Notes: a model not told the origin generated them from the sequence alone. 32,918 nt of DNA from an uncultured Lutimaribacter sp. (GCA_913061505.1 CAJXSO010000032.1:1-32918); one strand, 5' to 3'; positions 9,289-18,394 are shown, counted from the stretch's first letter. Numbers and translations are program-made.

Positions 9289-11475
9289 TCAGTTCCTGCA
9301 AGTTCTGGCAAAGTTTTCGGTTTCTGTGCGGGCTGAAAAGCCCTCGATCCCGATTGTAAGGCCAATCTCGGTGGATGGTTCAATGATAGAAGACGAGGTA
9401 TAGCGCCGCGATAGGGAAAGGTTCAAGCGCAAGCATTCATTACGGTATTCCAGCCCAACGCCTGCCTCGGCTGTGCGATCATCGAAGAGATCATAGCGCC
9501 AATTCGCATCGGTTTTCCAGTGGCGTGCCACCTGGTAGCTGCTGGCCAGCAACACCTCGGAGATGGCTTTGCTGCGGGCCTCGGCCGGGTCTTCCATCAG
9601 CCAAAGATAGCTGGCGCCCAGTTCCAGTTTGGGCGTGGCCCAGGCCAGGCGCGCCTCGGCTTTGGTTAAATCAACCCCATCCCACAGGGTGCGCCCGGTC
9701 AAGCTGATCTTGTCTTTGCGCAGCTGCCAGGCCGCCAATAGATCCGACCATTGGCCCTGCAGGCCCGAGCTGTTGGAAAAATCGGTATTGTCTTGGCGCC
9801 GCACCACCTGGCCCAGGGTTAGCGCCGTATCCCAGCCGCCCGGTGCCACGCGCCGCCATGCCACGCCATAGGCCAGGGTTGCCCCGCGCTCGACCCGGTC
9901 GCGGGCGGGAAAGCGCGACAGCGACAGCAGATTGCCCTCGTCAAATTCCACAAGCGTGCTTTCCTCGTTGGGCACATTGGGCGTGCTGCCGCCCACCCAG
10001 CCCAGCGCCGCCACGGGCTCTAGCGTTTGCAAGCTGCCATCTGCGGCCGTTTTCAAAAGCGGCCAGCGCAGCGCCAGCGCAGCCTTTGGGCTGATCACGC
10101 TGGCGCGGCTGATTGATGTGCTGTCTTGATCTACCAGATAGCTGTCGAAATCGGCGCCCAAAGACAGGCTGCCGCGCAGGCCCGCCCACAGCGTTTTGCT
10201 GTTGTGCCAATCCAGCCCGATATTGGCGCGGCGGATGTCACGGCCATCGATATCGGCATCAGAATAGCGGTGATGGCCCACCATCGACAGGCGCGTGCGC
10301 AGCTCGCCGCCCAGGGCCGCGGGGAAATACCGCCGCTCTAGCGTGATATCGCCCTGCAGCGTGGGGGTGTTTGTGGTGGTTTCATCGTCGCGCAAACTTT
10401 GGAACGACAGCAGCTCGGCCTGAAAATACTGATCGCGTTTGGCGCGCGACAGCGAAATTTCCGATGGCAGGCGGTCTTCGTTGCCATAGGCATAATCCAC
10501 CATATAGGTGCGATCGCTGGTGGTTTTCAGCTTGAAGGCCAGTTGAAAATCATGGGGCAGGGCGAATTGGCCCTCGCCAAAGACATAGCCGCGCGCATCG
10601 GGTTTCAGCGTATCATCAGAAAACGCGCCATTAAAGGTGATCTGGCCATTGCTGAACGCCTGCCGGTAGCGCCATTCAAGGGTGCGGGTTTGCGGTGTAA
10701 GATAGGGTGTCAGCGTCAGATCGCGATGGGGCGTGAGGGCAAAGAAATAGGGTATTTTCACGCCCGCGCCCAAACGCGAGCTTTGCCGCGTTGAGGGGAA
10801 CAAAAAGCCGCTGGCGCGTTTCAACGAGGGGTCTGGCAGGCGCAAACGCGGCAGCCAGAAAATGGGCGTGCCTTTCAGGCGCACCTGCGCGTCTTCGAAA
10901 TAAATCTGTTTTTCGACACTGTCATGAATGACCCGGCGTGCGCGGATCTGCCATAAGGGCGTGCTGCCATCGGTGCAAATACGGCACGATGTGACCGAGG
11001 CTTTGTATAGTTGCGTATAGCGGCCATCGACGCGATCGATACGGTTGGCCGCCATTTGCACCTGTTGGTCCAAAATCATCCGCGCGCCGCGCAACAGGCC
11101 ATTGGCAAATTGTTCGTCCAATTGCGCGCTGTCGGCCATCAGAACGCTGTTGTTGCCTTGGCTCAGCACCACAGGCCCCTCGAGCACCAGCTGGCCTTGG
11201 GTGCGGTCATAGGTGATCTTGGTGGCAGACAGGCGTTGGGTGCCAAAAAAGGCCTCGACATTGCCTTGGGCCACCAAGATATCGCGCCCCTCGACGCTGA
11301 CGCGATCGGCCACCAAAATGGCATCTTGGGCGGCCGTATCACTGGCATCGGCCAAGGGGGTTTGTGGCAAATTGGTTTGTGCCAAAGCCCCCCGTTGGGC
11401 GGGTATCAGGGCACATATCAGCGCCAGCATCAGGGCCAGGGCCGGGGGCGAGAAAAGCGGCCGAAACTGTGGCAT
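9289..11475 (-). CDS. lptD: LPS-assembly outer membrane protein LptD
   Basis: LptD forms the outer-membrane barrel that inserts lipopolysaccharide into the outer leaflet. The 728-aa product starts with a signal peptide (MPQFRPLFSPPALALMLALI..., cleavage near GALAQ). A periplasmic OstA-type beta-jellyroll follows (VLVAQGNVEAFFGTQRLSA region). A long beta-barrel fills the rest, with repeated alternating hydrophobic strands. Cysteines sit in a CRIC pair before the barrel and again near the C-terminus (NECLR and RTC at the very end), which fits the inter-domain disulfides known in LptD. The ATG at 11475 overlaps the lptG stop by one base (TAATG). The frame stays open upstream into lptG, but that part is not LptD-like. 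Confidence 0.95.
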   Translation of the reverse strand: MPQFRPLFSPPALALMLALICALIPAQRGALAQTNLPQTPLADASDTAAQDAILVADRVSVEGRDILVAQGNVEAFFGTQRLSATKITYDRTQGQLVLEGPVVLSQGNNSVLMADSAQLDEQFANGLLRGARMILDQQVQMAANRIDRVDGRYTQLYKASVTSCRICTDGSTPLWQIRARRVIHDSVEKQIYFEDAQVRLKGTPIFWLPRLRLPDPSLKRASGFLFPSTRQSSRLGAGVKIPYFFALTPHRDLTLTPYLTPQTRTLEWRYRQAFSNGQITFNGAFSDDTLKPDARGYVFGEGQFALPHDFQLAFKLKTTSDRTYMVDYAYGNEDRLPSEISLSRAKRDQYFQAELLSFQSLRDDETTTNTPTLQGDITLERRYFPAALGGELRTRLSMVGHHRYSDADIDGRDIRRANIGLDWHNSKTLWAGLRGSLSLGADFDSYLVDQDSTSISRASVISPKAALALRWPLLKTAADGSLQTLEPVAALGWVGGSTPNVPNEESTLVEFDEGNLLSLSRFPARDRVERGATLAYGVAWRRVAPGGWDTALTLGQVVRRQDNTDFSNSSGLQGQWSDLLAAWQLRKDKISLTGRTLWDGVDLTKAEARLAWATPKLELGASYLWLMEDPAEARSKAISEVLLASSYQVARHWKTDANWRYDLFDDRTAEAGVGLEYRNECLRLNLSLSRRYTSSSIIEPSTEIGLTIGIEGFSARTETENFARTCRN

Positions 11476-12572
11476 TACGCCTCCTCTTGATGCAAAACGA
11501 TGCCAAGGCCCAGCAACAGGGCCGCGATACTGGGCGCCCAGCCAGCCAAGACAACCGGAACCTGGCCATTTTCGCCCAAGATTTGCGCGAAATTGCGAAT
11601 GTAATACAGGCCAAAGCCCAGCAAAACCGCGCTGAGCACGGCAATGCCCGTGCGCCCCGATCGGGCATGGCGCATGGTAAAGGCGGCTGCCACCAGCAAA
11701 AGCGCCAGGAAAAACACCGGCCGCGCCAATTCCATATGCAGCCACACAGCATGGCGCCGCGCCGAAAACCCGGCCTGTTCCAGCTGGGTGATAAAGGCGG
11801 GCAGCTCCCATATGGGTATCATCGAGGGGTCGCCGAAACTGTCGCGAATGCCATCTTGGGTTAATTCCGAGGTCACGGTGTATTCGGGCAAAACCTGCGC
11901 CAGCGCTTCGGGGTTTTGGCCCGCAGCCAAAGGCCATAATTTCACCTGCTGCAGATGCCAGGCGCCCGGTTCCAGCCGGGCGGTTGCGGCCTCGATCCGG
12001 CGTTCGGGGCTGCCATCGGCGCCAAAGGACAAGAACGTGACATCATAAAGCGCCGCCCCATCTACGCCTGCACGTTGGGCGCGGATCACGGTTTGGCCAT
12101 TGGCATCGGCCTGGCGCAGCCACAGCCCCTGTGACGAGATCGAAAACACCGCCTCGCGCCCGGTTAAATACCGCTCGTCCAAGGTGTTGAACCGCTTCGA
12201 GGTGGCAGCCACGATGGGGTTGAACACCGCAATCGTGATCACACCCGCCAGCACCGCCACCAGCGCAGGCGCGATCAAGGCCACCAGCCCCGAGCGCCCC
12301 GCCGCGCGCGTCACCACCAGCTCGCTTGATCGTGACAGGCCCAAAAAGAGCGTGACGGTGGATAAAATCATCACCAAGGGCAGCATTTGATACAGGCCTG
12401 CGGGCGCGTTGAGCAATGTCAGGCCGAAAACCTCGCCAAAGCTGGTGCCGCTCGAGGCATGGCGGCGGGTTTGCTCGACCAGATCAATCAAGGTGATCAG
12501 CAAGAAAAACAGCCCCAAGAGCCCCAGAAAAATCAGGGCAAAACGGCGGGCAAAGTAAAAATGCAGCGTCAT
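11475..12572 (-). CDS. lptG: LPS export ABC transporter permease LptG
   Basis: LptG is one of two inner-membrane permeases of the LptB2FG transporter that extracts LPS for export. The 365-aa protein starts MTLHFYFARRF and has the family layout: three N-terminal membrane helices (about residues 10-35, 55-80, 95-120, including LPLVMILST and RSSELVVTRAAG), a periplasmic beta-jellyroll of about 150 residues, and three C-terminal helices ending at HQEEA. The ATG overlaps the lptF stop (ATGA), which sets the start. The long open frame upstream is inside lptF and is not used. Confidence 0.95.
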   Translation of the reverse strand: MTLHFYFARRFALIFLGLLGLFFLLITLIDLVEQTRRHASSGTSFGEVFGLTLLNAPAGLYQMLPLVMILSTVTLFLGLSRSSELVVTRAAGRSGLVALIAPALVAVLAGVITIAVFNPIVAATSKRFNTLDERYLTGREAVFSISSQGLWLRQADANGQTVIRAQRAGVDGAALYDVTFLSFGADGSPERRIEAATARLEPGAWHLQQVKLWPLAAGQNPEALAQVLPEYTVTSELTQDGIRDSFGDPSMIPIWELPAFITQLEQAGFSARRHAVWLHMELARPVFFLALLLVAAAFTMRHARSGRTGIAVLSAVLLGFGLYYIRNFAQILGENGQVPVVLAGWAPSIAALLLGLGIVLHQEEA

Positions 12573-13714
12573 GTGGCCCCCATTTCCGCGGGGGGCTCGG
12601 GCCGGGCGCGCAGGGTTTGGCGGCGGGGGCGGGCCACGATGGCCAGCAAGGCCGCGCTGATCGCCAGCCCCACCACGGTTGGCAGATAGATCAGCGGCCA
12701 AAACGCAGGGTCTGCGCGCACGGGCGCTGCCACCACGCCCTCGATCATCTTCACGATCACCAGCAGCACCAGCGCCGCCACGATCTGCCGCCACACCCCA
12801 AAGCGCGAGAAATTGCCCAAAAGCAGCGTCGAGAAGCCGATCAAGGCCGCCACGATGCACAACAGCGGCTGCTGAAACCGCGCATGCAGCAATTCCGCGG
12901 CGCGGCCCGGGCTTTGCTGGGTGGCGGTGACGGTGGCGGCATAATCGGCCAGGATCTGGTGGGTTGGAAGGTGCTGAAATTGCGGCGCATCTGCCTGCAT
13001 TCCGGTGAACAATGCGCTGATATCATGGGCAAATTCGCTGAAATGCGTGGTAAATAGCCGGGTTGTTTTGGCGCTATATGATTGCGATAGCCCCTCAACC
13101 ATCAACAGCGTGACGCGCCCGTCATCTTTCACCAGATAGGCCCGCGCGGCGGAATAGGTAATAGGCTCGGCCGGTTTTCGTGCGTCGTGCAAAAACACAT
13201 CGCGCAGCTCGCCCTCGGGGGTGATGGCGCGGATATAAAAGGTAACACCTGGCGCCGGGTGCAAAAACGTGCCCTCGCTCAGCAGCCGCGCGGTGACATC
13301 TTGGGCGATGTCACGCTCGCGCGATTTTAGCTGCGCCAGGCTGGCGGGCACCAAAATATGCGTCAAAAGCGACATGAACAGCGCCACCAGCACCCCGTAA
13401 TAGGCCACAGGCCGCGCCAGCCGCCAGGGGCTAAAGCCGGTGGCCTGCATCACCACCAGCTCGCTATCGCTGCTGAGGCGGTTTGTGACGTAAACGGCGC
13501 CTGCAAACACCGACATGGGCAAGACCAGTTGCATCACATTTGGCAATGTCAGCGCGGTCAGTTCTAGAAAGACCAGCGCCGATTGGCCATCGCCAATCAG
13601 GCGGTCAAACAGCCGCACCGCTTGGTTGATCCAGTAGATGGATACCAATACGAGGGCAAAAAACCCAAACAGCATCATGAGCTGCGACAGCATATACCTG
13701 TCGAATCTTGACAA
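12569..13714 (-). CDS. lptF: LPS export ABC transporter permease LptF
   Basis: LptF pairs with LptG in the inner-membrane LPS extractor. The 381-aa protein has three helices at each end around a periplasmic domain, with SSDSELVVMQATGFSP in the cytoplasmic coupling region. The likely start is TTG at 13714 (reading MSRFDRYMLSQL, the normal family N-terminus), preceded by a GGGGGATAGG purine stretch. An ATG seven codons later would remove the conserved SRFDRY residues. It is the first gene of the minus-strand run lptF-lptG-lptD-surA-pdxA-rsmA and diverges from pepA. The ATPase LptB is not in the window. Confidence 0.94.
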   Translation of the reverse strand: MSRFDRYMLSQLMMLFGFFALVLVSIYWINQAVRLFDRLIGDGQSALVFLELTALTLPNVMQLVLPMSVFAGAVYVTNRLSSDSELVVMQATGFSPWRLARPVAYYGVLVALFMSLLTHILVPASLAQLKSRERDIAQDVTARLLSEGTFLHPAPGVTFYIRAITPEGELRDVFLHDARKPAEPITYSAARAYLVKDDGRVTLLMVEGLSQSYSAKTTRLFTTHFSEFAHDISALFTGMQADAPQFQHLPTHQILADYAATVTATQQSPGRAAELLHARFQQPLLCIVAALIGFSTLLLGNFSRFGVWRQIVAALVLLVIVKMIEGVVAAPVRADPAFWPLIYLPTVVGLAISAALLAIVARPRRQTLRARPEPPAEMGAT

Positions 13715-13738
13715 CCTATCCCCCGTGGCAGCGGTTAA

Positions 13739-13752
13739 CCTGTTGTTACAGG
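13739..13752. promoter_or_regulatory. Inverted repeat in the lptF-pepA divergent region
   Basis: CCTGT-TGTT-ACAGG is a perfect 5-bp inverted repeat lying 25 bases upstream of the lptF start. It sits in the 120-base divergent intergenic region shared with pepA. It could be a repressor site for lptF. No strong -35/-10 pair was recognised for either gene, so the promoters are not assigned. Confidence 0.3.
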
Positions 13753-13834
13753 ATCAGGCGGGCAGGGCAAACTGCTATCTGGCCAAGCTGGGCCATGCGC
13801 GCTAGGTATCGCCTGAAAGAGGGAGAAAACAGCC

Positions 13835-15304
13835 ATGACGCAACCGCAAGATATTGCCTTTGTCGAGACCCAGCTGGATGATCTGGCGCAGGTGGCCGGG
13901 CGCATCGCCGCCATTGCCCCGCCTGATGGCAAGATGGATGCGGGGCTGCGCCGGTTAAACCGGCTGTGCAAAGGTGCTGTTGCGCGGGTGTTGGCAGGCA
14001 CCGCTTGGGCCGAGGCAAAGCCCGGCGATATCACTACGCTGGACATGCCCGTGGGCCTCGAGGCGGTGGCGCTGGATCTGGTGTGTTTGCCGCGCAGGCC
14101 CACCCAGGCCCAGGCCCGGCGTGCGGGCGCGCAACTGGCCAAGCGGCAGGGCGCCCAGCCGTTGTTGGTGCTGGCCGGTGCAACCATGCGCATATCCGAA
14201 CTGGCACTGGGCCTGGCGCTGCGCGGCTATGCCTTTGATACCCATCTCAAAACACCCGCCAAACGGGGGCAGGGCGCGCGTATCATGTGCACCCGCCCCG
14301 ATGTGGCACAGGCCAATGCTGCGCCGCTGATGGCCATGGCCGAGGGGGTGTTTTTCACCCGCGATCTTACCAACGAGCCCGCCAATGTGCTGACCACCAC
14401 AGAATTTGCCGCGCGTCTGCAGGCGATGGCCGATCTGGGCCTGAAAATCGAGGTGCTGGACGAGCCGGATTTGGAACAGCTCGGCATGGGCAGCTTTTTG
14501 TCTGTGGGCCAAGGCAGCGCCAGCCCCACAAAGCTGGTCGTGATGCAATGGCAGGGCGGCCCGAAAGACCAGGCACCACTGGCGCTGGTGGGCAAGGGCG
14601 TGGTGTTTGATACGGGCGGCATCAGCCTAAAGCCCGCCGCCGGCATGGAAGACATGACCATGGATATGGGCGGCGCGGGCGTGGTGGCCGGTGTGATGCG
14701 CAGCTTGGCGCTGCGCGGGGCCAAGGCCAATGTGGTGGGGTTGGTTGGGCTGGTGGAAAACATGCCCTCGGGCACCGCCACACGCCCCGGCGATGTGGTG
14801 CGCAGCATGAAGGGTGACACGATCGAGGTGATCAACACCGATGCCGAGGGGCGTTTGGTGCTGGCCGATGTGCTGTGGTATGCGCAAGAGCGGTTTTCCC
14901 CCTGCGCCATGGTCGATCTGGCCACGCTAACGGGGGCCTGCATTATTGCGCTTGGCCATGAAAACGCCGCTGTCTTTGGCAATGATGATGCCTTTGCCAA
15001 CCGGTTCCTAAAGGCCGCCCAGGCCGAGGGCGAGGGCGCCTGGCGCCTGCCTTTGGGCCAGGCCTATGACGATCTGATCAAAAGCCGGATTGCCGATATG
15101 AAAAACACCGGCGGCCGGGCGGCGGGCTCGATCACGGCGGCGCAATTTCTGCAGCGCTTTGTAAAGCCTGACATGCCGTGGATCCATTTGGATATTGCCG
15201 GCGTGGCCAGCGTGAAATCTGAAACCGCACTGGCCCCGCAGGGGGCAACAGGCTGGGGCGTTTTGGCGCTGAACCGGCTGGTGCAGGAGATGCTAGAGGC
15301 ATAA
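13835..15304 (+). CDS. pepA: Leucyl aminopeptidase (M17 family)
   Basis: This 489-aa cytosolic dimanganese/zinc aminopeptidase removes N-terminal residues from peptides. The M17 signature NTDAEGRL (near residue 338) and the metal/substrate residues VGKGVVFDTGGISLKP (near 254) are intact. The N-terminal Macro-like domain of about 160 residues is present. The ATG at 13835 has a strong ribosome site (AGAGGGAGAA about 8 bases upstream). It is followed 3 bases later by holC, an arrangement also seen in enterobacteria, where pepA and holC are adjacent downstream of divergent lptFG. In some bacteria PepA also binds DNA; nothing here shows that role. Confidence 0.96.
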   Translation: MTQPQDIAFVETQLDDLAQVAGRIAAIAPPDGKMDAGLRRLNRLCKGAVARVLAGTAWAEAKPGDITTLDMPVGLEAVALDLVCLPRRPTQAQARRAGAQLAKRQGAQPLLVLAGATMRISELALGLALRGYAFDTHLKTPAKRGQGARIMCTRPDVAQANAAPLMAMAEGVFFTRDLTNEPANVLTTTEFAARLQAMADLGLKIEVLDEPDLEQLGMGSFLSVGQGSASPTKLVVMQWQGGPKDQAPLALVGKGVVFDTGGISLKPAAGMEDMTMDMGGAGVVAGVMRSLALRGAKANVVGLVGLVENMPSGTATRPGDVVRSMKGDTIEVINTDAEGRLVLADVLWYAQERFSPCAMVDLATLTGACIIALGHENAAVFGNDDAFANRFLKAAQAEGEGAWRLPLGQAYDDLIKSRIADMKNTGGRAAGSITAAQFLQRFVKPDMPWIHLDIAGVASVKSETALAPQGATGWGVLALNRLVQEMLEA

Positions 15305-15307
15305 CCC

Positions 15308-15790
15308 ATGGGCAAGGCCATGTTCTATCATCTCACCCAACGCCCGCTCGAGGTGACTTTGGCGATGCTGCTGGAAAAGTCGCTGCAAGCGGGCTGGCGG
15401 GTGTGTGTGCGGGGCTGCGATGGCGCGCGGATGGAATGGCTGGACCAAAAACTGTGGCAGATGACGCCGCCCGAGGGGTTTTTGCCCCATGGGCTGGCAG
15501 GCGGCGCACATGATGCGCTGCAGCCCATCTTATTGGGCACGGGCGGCGAAAAGGCCGCCAACACCCCGGCCTGCCTGATGGCGGTTGACGGCGCGCAGGT
15601 GTCGCCCGCCGAGGTGCAGGCGATGGAGCGGGTGTGCATCTTGTTTGATGGCACAGATGAACAGGCCGTCAGCGCCGCGCGGGGGCAATGGAAAGCCCTG
15701 ACCGAGGCGGGATGCGCGGCGCAATATTGGTCGGAAGATAGCGGGCGCTGGCAGATGAAAGCCGAAAAAGCCGCGCCCGATGCCCCGTAA
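15308..15790 (+). CDS. holC: DNA polymerase III chi subunit
   Basis: Chi links the clamp loader to single-strand binding protein at the replication fork. The 160-aa product shows the HolC pattern: FYHLTQRPLE at the N-terminus, LLEKSLQAGWRV, LDQKLWQM, FLPHG, then a Rossmann-like core with CILFDGTD. The ATG begins 3 bases after the pepA stop. The location after pepA is conserved in many proteobacteria and supports the call. It ends 15 bases before the end of the convergent protease gene, with no obvious terminator between them. Confidence 0.93.
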   Translation: MGKAMFYHLTQRPLEVTLAMLLEKSLQAGWRVCVRGCDGARMEWLDQKLWQMTPPEGFLPHGLAGGAHDALQPILLGTGGEKAANTPACLMAVDGAQVSPAEVQAMERVCILFDGTDEQAVSAARGQWKALTEAGCAAQYWSEDSGRWQMKAEKAAPDAP

Positions 15791-15805
15791 CCCGATAGCC
15801 TGCAA

Positions 15806-16387
15806 TCAGCGGTGCAACACCAAGGCGCCGCCGGCAATCTCGATGCGGCTGAACCGCTCGAGATAGGTCATGCCCAAAAGCGATGTGCCCATCTGCCCCT
15901 CATTCACCGAGGCGCGGATATTGCGCATTTCCACGCCATCCACATCGATACTGTCCAGCCGCACAGGCGCAATACGCACGCGCCCATTGGCGGTGTTTGC
16001 GCGGCCCGAATAGACCAGATCGGCCAGCGCAATTCCGGCGTTTTCCGCGTCTTTCTGGGTTAGCACCACCTGGCTGGCGCCGGTATCGACCACAAAGCGC
16101 ACGGGCGTGCCATTGACCAAAGCGGTCAGGTAATAATGCCCGTCAGCTGCGCGCGGCAGGGTGATCTGGCTGCCATCTTGAGCCACGTCTTGGTGCAGCA
16201 ATACCGTGCGGCGGATATCGCCCCAAAGCCCGATGGCGGCGATCACACCCACAAAGATCAACACCCAAGCGCTGGCTTGTTTCAACGTGCGCCCCATATT
16301 CTTGCGCGCCTCAACCAGCAGCCATAACACCAAAGCGCCGCCCAAAAGCGCAAGATAGGCCAGATTTCCAAGCTCGATATCGCCCAT
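15806..16387 (-). CDS. Membrane-anchored retropepsin-like aspartic protease (TIGR02281-type)
   Basis: The 193-aa product has two N-terminal membrane segments (about residues 9-25 and 40-57), then a single retropepsin-like domain. The active-site triplet reads FVVDTGASQVVL (Asp in DTGAS near residue 102). The flap and second hydrophobic-Gly element (GTSLLGMTYLERF) follow near residue 170. A single-domain aspartic protease must dimerise to be active, as in retroviral proteases. The domain is probably periplasmic. Substrates for this alphaproteobacterial group are not established. The gene lies 62 bases downstream of the MarC-family gene on the same strand. Confidence 0.88.
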   Translation of the reverse strand: MGDIELGNLAYLALLGGALVLWLLVEARKNMGRTLKQASAWVLIFVGVIAAIGLWGDIRRTVLLHQDVAQDGSQITLPRAADGHYYLTALVNGTPVRFVVDTGASQVVLTQKDAENAGIALADLVYSGRANTANGRVRIAPVRLDSIDVDGVEMRNIRASVNEGQMGTSLLGMTYLERFSRIEIAGGALVLHR

Positions 16388-16449
16388 GCGGCCCCTTCGA
16401 ATGCTGATCTTGGCGATATAGGCGCTGCGGCCTGGCGCGGCAATGGCCG

Positions 16450-17061
16450 CTATCCGCCCAAGCCAAAGGCGCGCAGCCCATCCAGCACGAATTGCACCGC
16501 AAGTGCCGCCAGCAACATGCCCAACAGCCGCGTCACCACGTTGATGCCCGTGCGCCCCAAGGCCCGTTCCAAAAGCCCTGCCACCATAAACAGGGCAAAG
16601 ACGATCGCCAGCACCGCCAGCATCACCACCACGGTGGTGGCAAAGCCGTGCAGCCCGCCCATTTCGCCTGTCAGCAAGATCACGCTGGCAATGGCGCCTG
16701 GCCCCGCAATCAGCGGGATGGCAAGGGGAAACACCGATGGGTCGGGGCGTTCATCTGCCTGATCTTCGCGGCGCTTGCTGCGGCGTTCAAACAGCATGTC
16801 AAGCGCTGTCAGAAACAGCAAAATGCCCCCCGCAATGCGAAAGGCGGGCATCGATATGCCAACAAAGCCCAGCACAGCCTCGCCCAAAGCGGCAAAAAGC
16901 ACCAACAGCAGCGCCGCAATCACGCAAGCGCGAATGGCAATGCCGCGGCGCGTGCGCGCATCCATCCCATGGGTCAGCGCCACGAAAAGCGGTGCCAGCC
17001 CGATAGGATCGATAATCACGAATAAGGTGACAAAAGCGGTGATCAAAAAAGCGCTGTCCAT
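16450..17061 (-). CDS. MarC-family (UPF0056) integral membrane protein
   Basis: This 203-aa protein is almost wholly hydrophobic, with about six membrane segments. It shows the family landmarks FVIIDPIGLAPLFVALT near the N-terminus, FRIAGGILLFLTALDM, and PLAIPLIAGPGAIASVILL in the middle. The loop between the two halves is charged (RRSKRREDQADERPDPS). MarC proteins are inner-membrane proteins of uncertain transport function. Despite the name, a role in multiple antibiotic resistance is not supported. The start ATG at 17061 reads MDSAFLITAF. It lies 51 bases downstream of the HD-domain gene on the same strand and may share its transcript. Confidence 0.9.
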   Translation of the reverse strand: MDSAFLITAFVTLFVIIDPIGLAPLFVALTHGMDARTRRGIAIRACVIAALLLVLFAALGEAVLGFVGISMPAFRIAGGILLFLTALDMLFERRSKRREDQADERPDPSVFPLAIPLIAGPGAIASVILLTGEMGGLHGFATTVVVMLAVLAIVFALFMVAGLLERALGRTGINVVTRLLGMLLAALAVQFVLDGLRAFGLGG

Positions 17062-17112
17062 GGCGCCTGTCTACTGGCTGCGCGGGGATTTGGCCAGCGT
17101 TGTGATCGGTGC

Positions 17113-17706
17113 TTAATCGCGGGGCATGTTTCGGGCAAACCACGCGCGTATTTGCGGCGCGATCCAGGCCCATAATTCGGGCACGCTGCGCGCGATAGGG
17201 GCGCCCACGCGCGCCTCGACCTGGGCCAGTTTGGGCGCATGCGCGCGCCAGCTGACGCCATCGCTGGCCAGGTTTTGGTTGGGCGGCTGAAACCGGTCAA
17301 GCGCCTTGGCAAATTGCGCATCCGGGGTTTCGGCGGCCTCGAACTCGTCCCAAAGGGCGCGCAATTCGGCGCCCTGATCTGGGGGCAGCAGGCCAAAGAT
17401 GCGCGTGGCGGCTGCGGCTTCGGCCTGGGCGGTGGCGGCGGGGTCGCTATTGGCGTAGATCGGCACGTCGCCCGCATCGATTTCCACCAGATCATGCACC
17501 AACAACATGGCGATCACGCGGTTGATATCCACCCCTTGGGGCGCGTGCCCGCCCAGCACCAAGGCATAAAGCGCCAGATGCCAGCTGTGCTCGGCCGAAT
17601 TTTCGGCGCGGCTGCCATCGCCCACAGTTGTGGCGCGGGTGATCTGCTTTAACTTGTCGGCCTCGGCCAGAAAGGCCATGCGCGCATCCAGATCACCCTG
17701 TGCCAT
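17113..17706 (-). CDS. HD-domain phosphohydrolase (YfbR / 5'-deoxynucleotidase-like)
   Basis: This 197-aa HD-superfamily enzyme has metal ligands spread along the chain: the histidine in ENSAEHSWHLA (near residue 40), the HD pair in LLVHDLVEIDAGD (near 70), and a downstream aspartate (ALDRFQP). The arrangement matches the YfbR/YGK1-like group, which removes phosphate from deoxynucleoside monophosphates. That activity is inferred from family only. The gene starts 2 bases after the alpha/beta hydrolase stop (TAATAATG), so these two minus-strand genes form an operon. Substrate is not readable from the sequence. Confidence 0.85.
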   Translation of the reverse strand: MAQGDLDARMAFLAEADKLKQITRATTVGDGSRAENSAEHSWHLALYALVLGGHAPQGVDINRVIAMLLVHDLVEIDAGDVPIYANSDPAATAQAEAAAATRIFGLLPPDQGAELRALWDEFEAAETPDAQFAKALDRFQPPNQNLASDGVSWRAHAPKLAQVEARVGAPIARSVPELWAWIAPQIRAWFARNMPRD

Positions 17707-17708
17707 TA

Positions 17709-18365
17709 TTATCGGGTGGTTTCCGTCAGCCGGCGTTTGACATAGCCGGTGACGTTGCCAATCATCTGATCCATATGCGCCTCGTCACGGAAAAAGTGAT
17801 CGGCGCCCTCGATTTGATCATGGGTGATGGTGATGCCCTTTTGCTCGTGCAGTTTCGACACCAGCGCCTGCGTATCGGCGGGCGGCGCCACGCGATCTGC
17901 CGCGCCATTGATCACCAATCCAGACGAGGGGCAGGGGGCCAGGAACGAGAAATCATACATATTCGCCGGCGGGCTAACCGAGACAAAGCCGGTGATTTCG
18001 GGGCGGCGCATCAGCAATTGCATGCCAATCCACGCGCCAAAGGAAAACCCGGCCACCCAGCAATGTTTGGAATTGGAATTCATCGACTGCAGGTAATCCA
18101 GCGCCGATGCGGCATCAGACAATTCGCCAATGCCCTGGTCGTATTCGCCCTGGCTGCGGCCAACACCGCGAAAGTTAAAGCGCAAAACGGTGAAGCCCAT
18201 GTTATAAAATGCATAGTGCAGATTATAGACCACCTTGTGGTTCATCGTGCCGCCAAATTGGGGATGGGCATGCAAAACAATGGCAATCGGCGCATCGCGG
18301 TCTTTTTGCGGATGGTAGCGACCTTCTAGGCGGCCCTCTGGGCCGGGAAAAATGACCTCGGGCAT
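17709..18365 (-). CDS. Alpha/beta hydrolase (COG2945-like)
   Basis: This 218-aa cytoplasmic alpha/beta hydrolase runs from ATG 18365; the frame stays open further upstream, but that stretch crosses the suf promoter and is not coding. The oxyanion region reads HAHPQFGGTMN, and LRFNFRGVGRS follows. The nucleophile elbow is GFSFGAW (Ser near residue 105), the acid is in NGAADRVAP and the base in GADHFF. This layout matches the small-hydrolase group common in proteobacteria. The gene is divergent from iscR across 152 bases and may respond to the same operators. A possible ribosome site (AGGGA) lies about 7 bases upstream. The substrate is unknown. Confidence 0.87.
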   Translation of the reverse strand: MPEVIFPGPEGRLEGRYHPQKDRDAPIAIVLHAHPQFGGTMNHKVVYNLHYAFYNMGFTVLRFNFRGVGRSQGEYDQGIGELSDAASALDYLQSMNSNSKHCWVAGFSFGAWIGMQLLMRRPEITGFVSVSPPANMYDFSFLAPCPSSGLVINGAADRVAPPADTQALVSKLHEQKGITITHDQIEGADHFFRDEAHMDQMIGNVTGYVKRRLTETTR

Positions 18366-18394
18366 GGTATTCCCTGTCTCCTGCTGGCGCCGAG

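Noticed and set aside
11476-11937. The open frame upstream of lptD as an N-terminal extension.
   Set aside because: It is antiparallel in meaning to lptG, which is clearly coding there in another frame. The lptD signal peptide begins at 11475.
12573-12860. The upstream extension of the lptG frame.
   Set aside because: It lies wholly inside lptF and has no membrane helices. The ATGA overlap sets the start at 12572.
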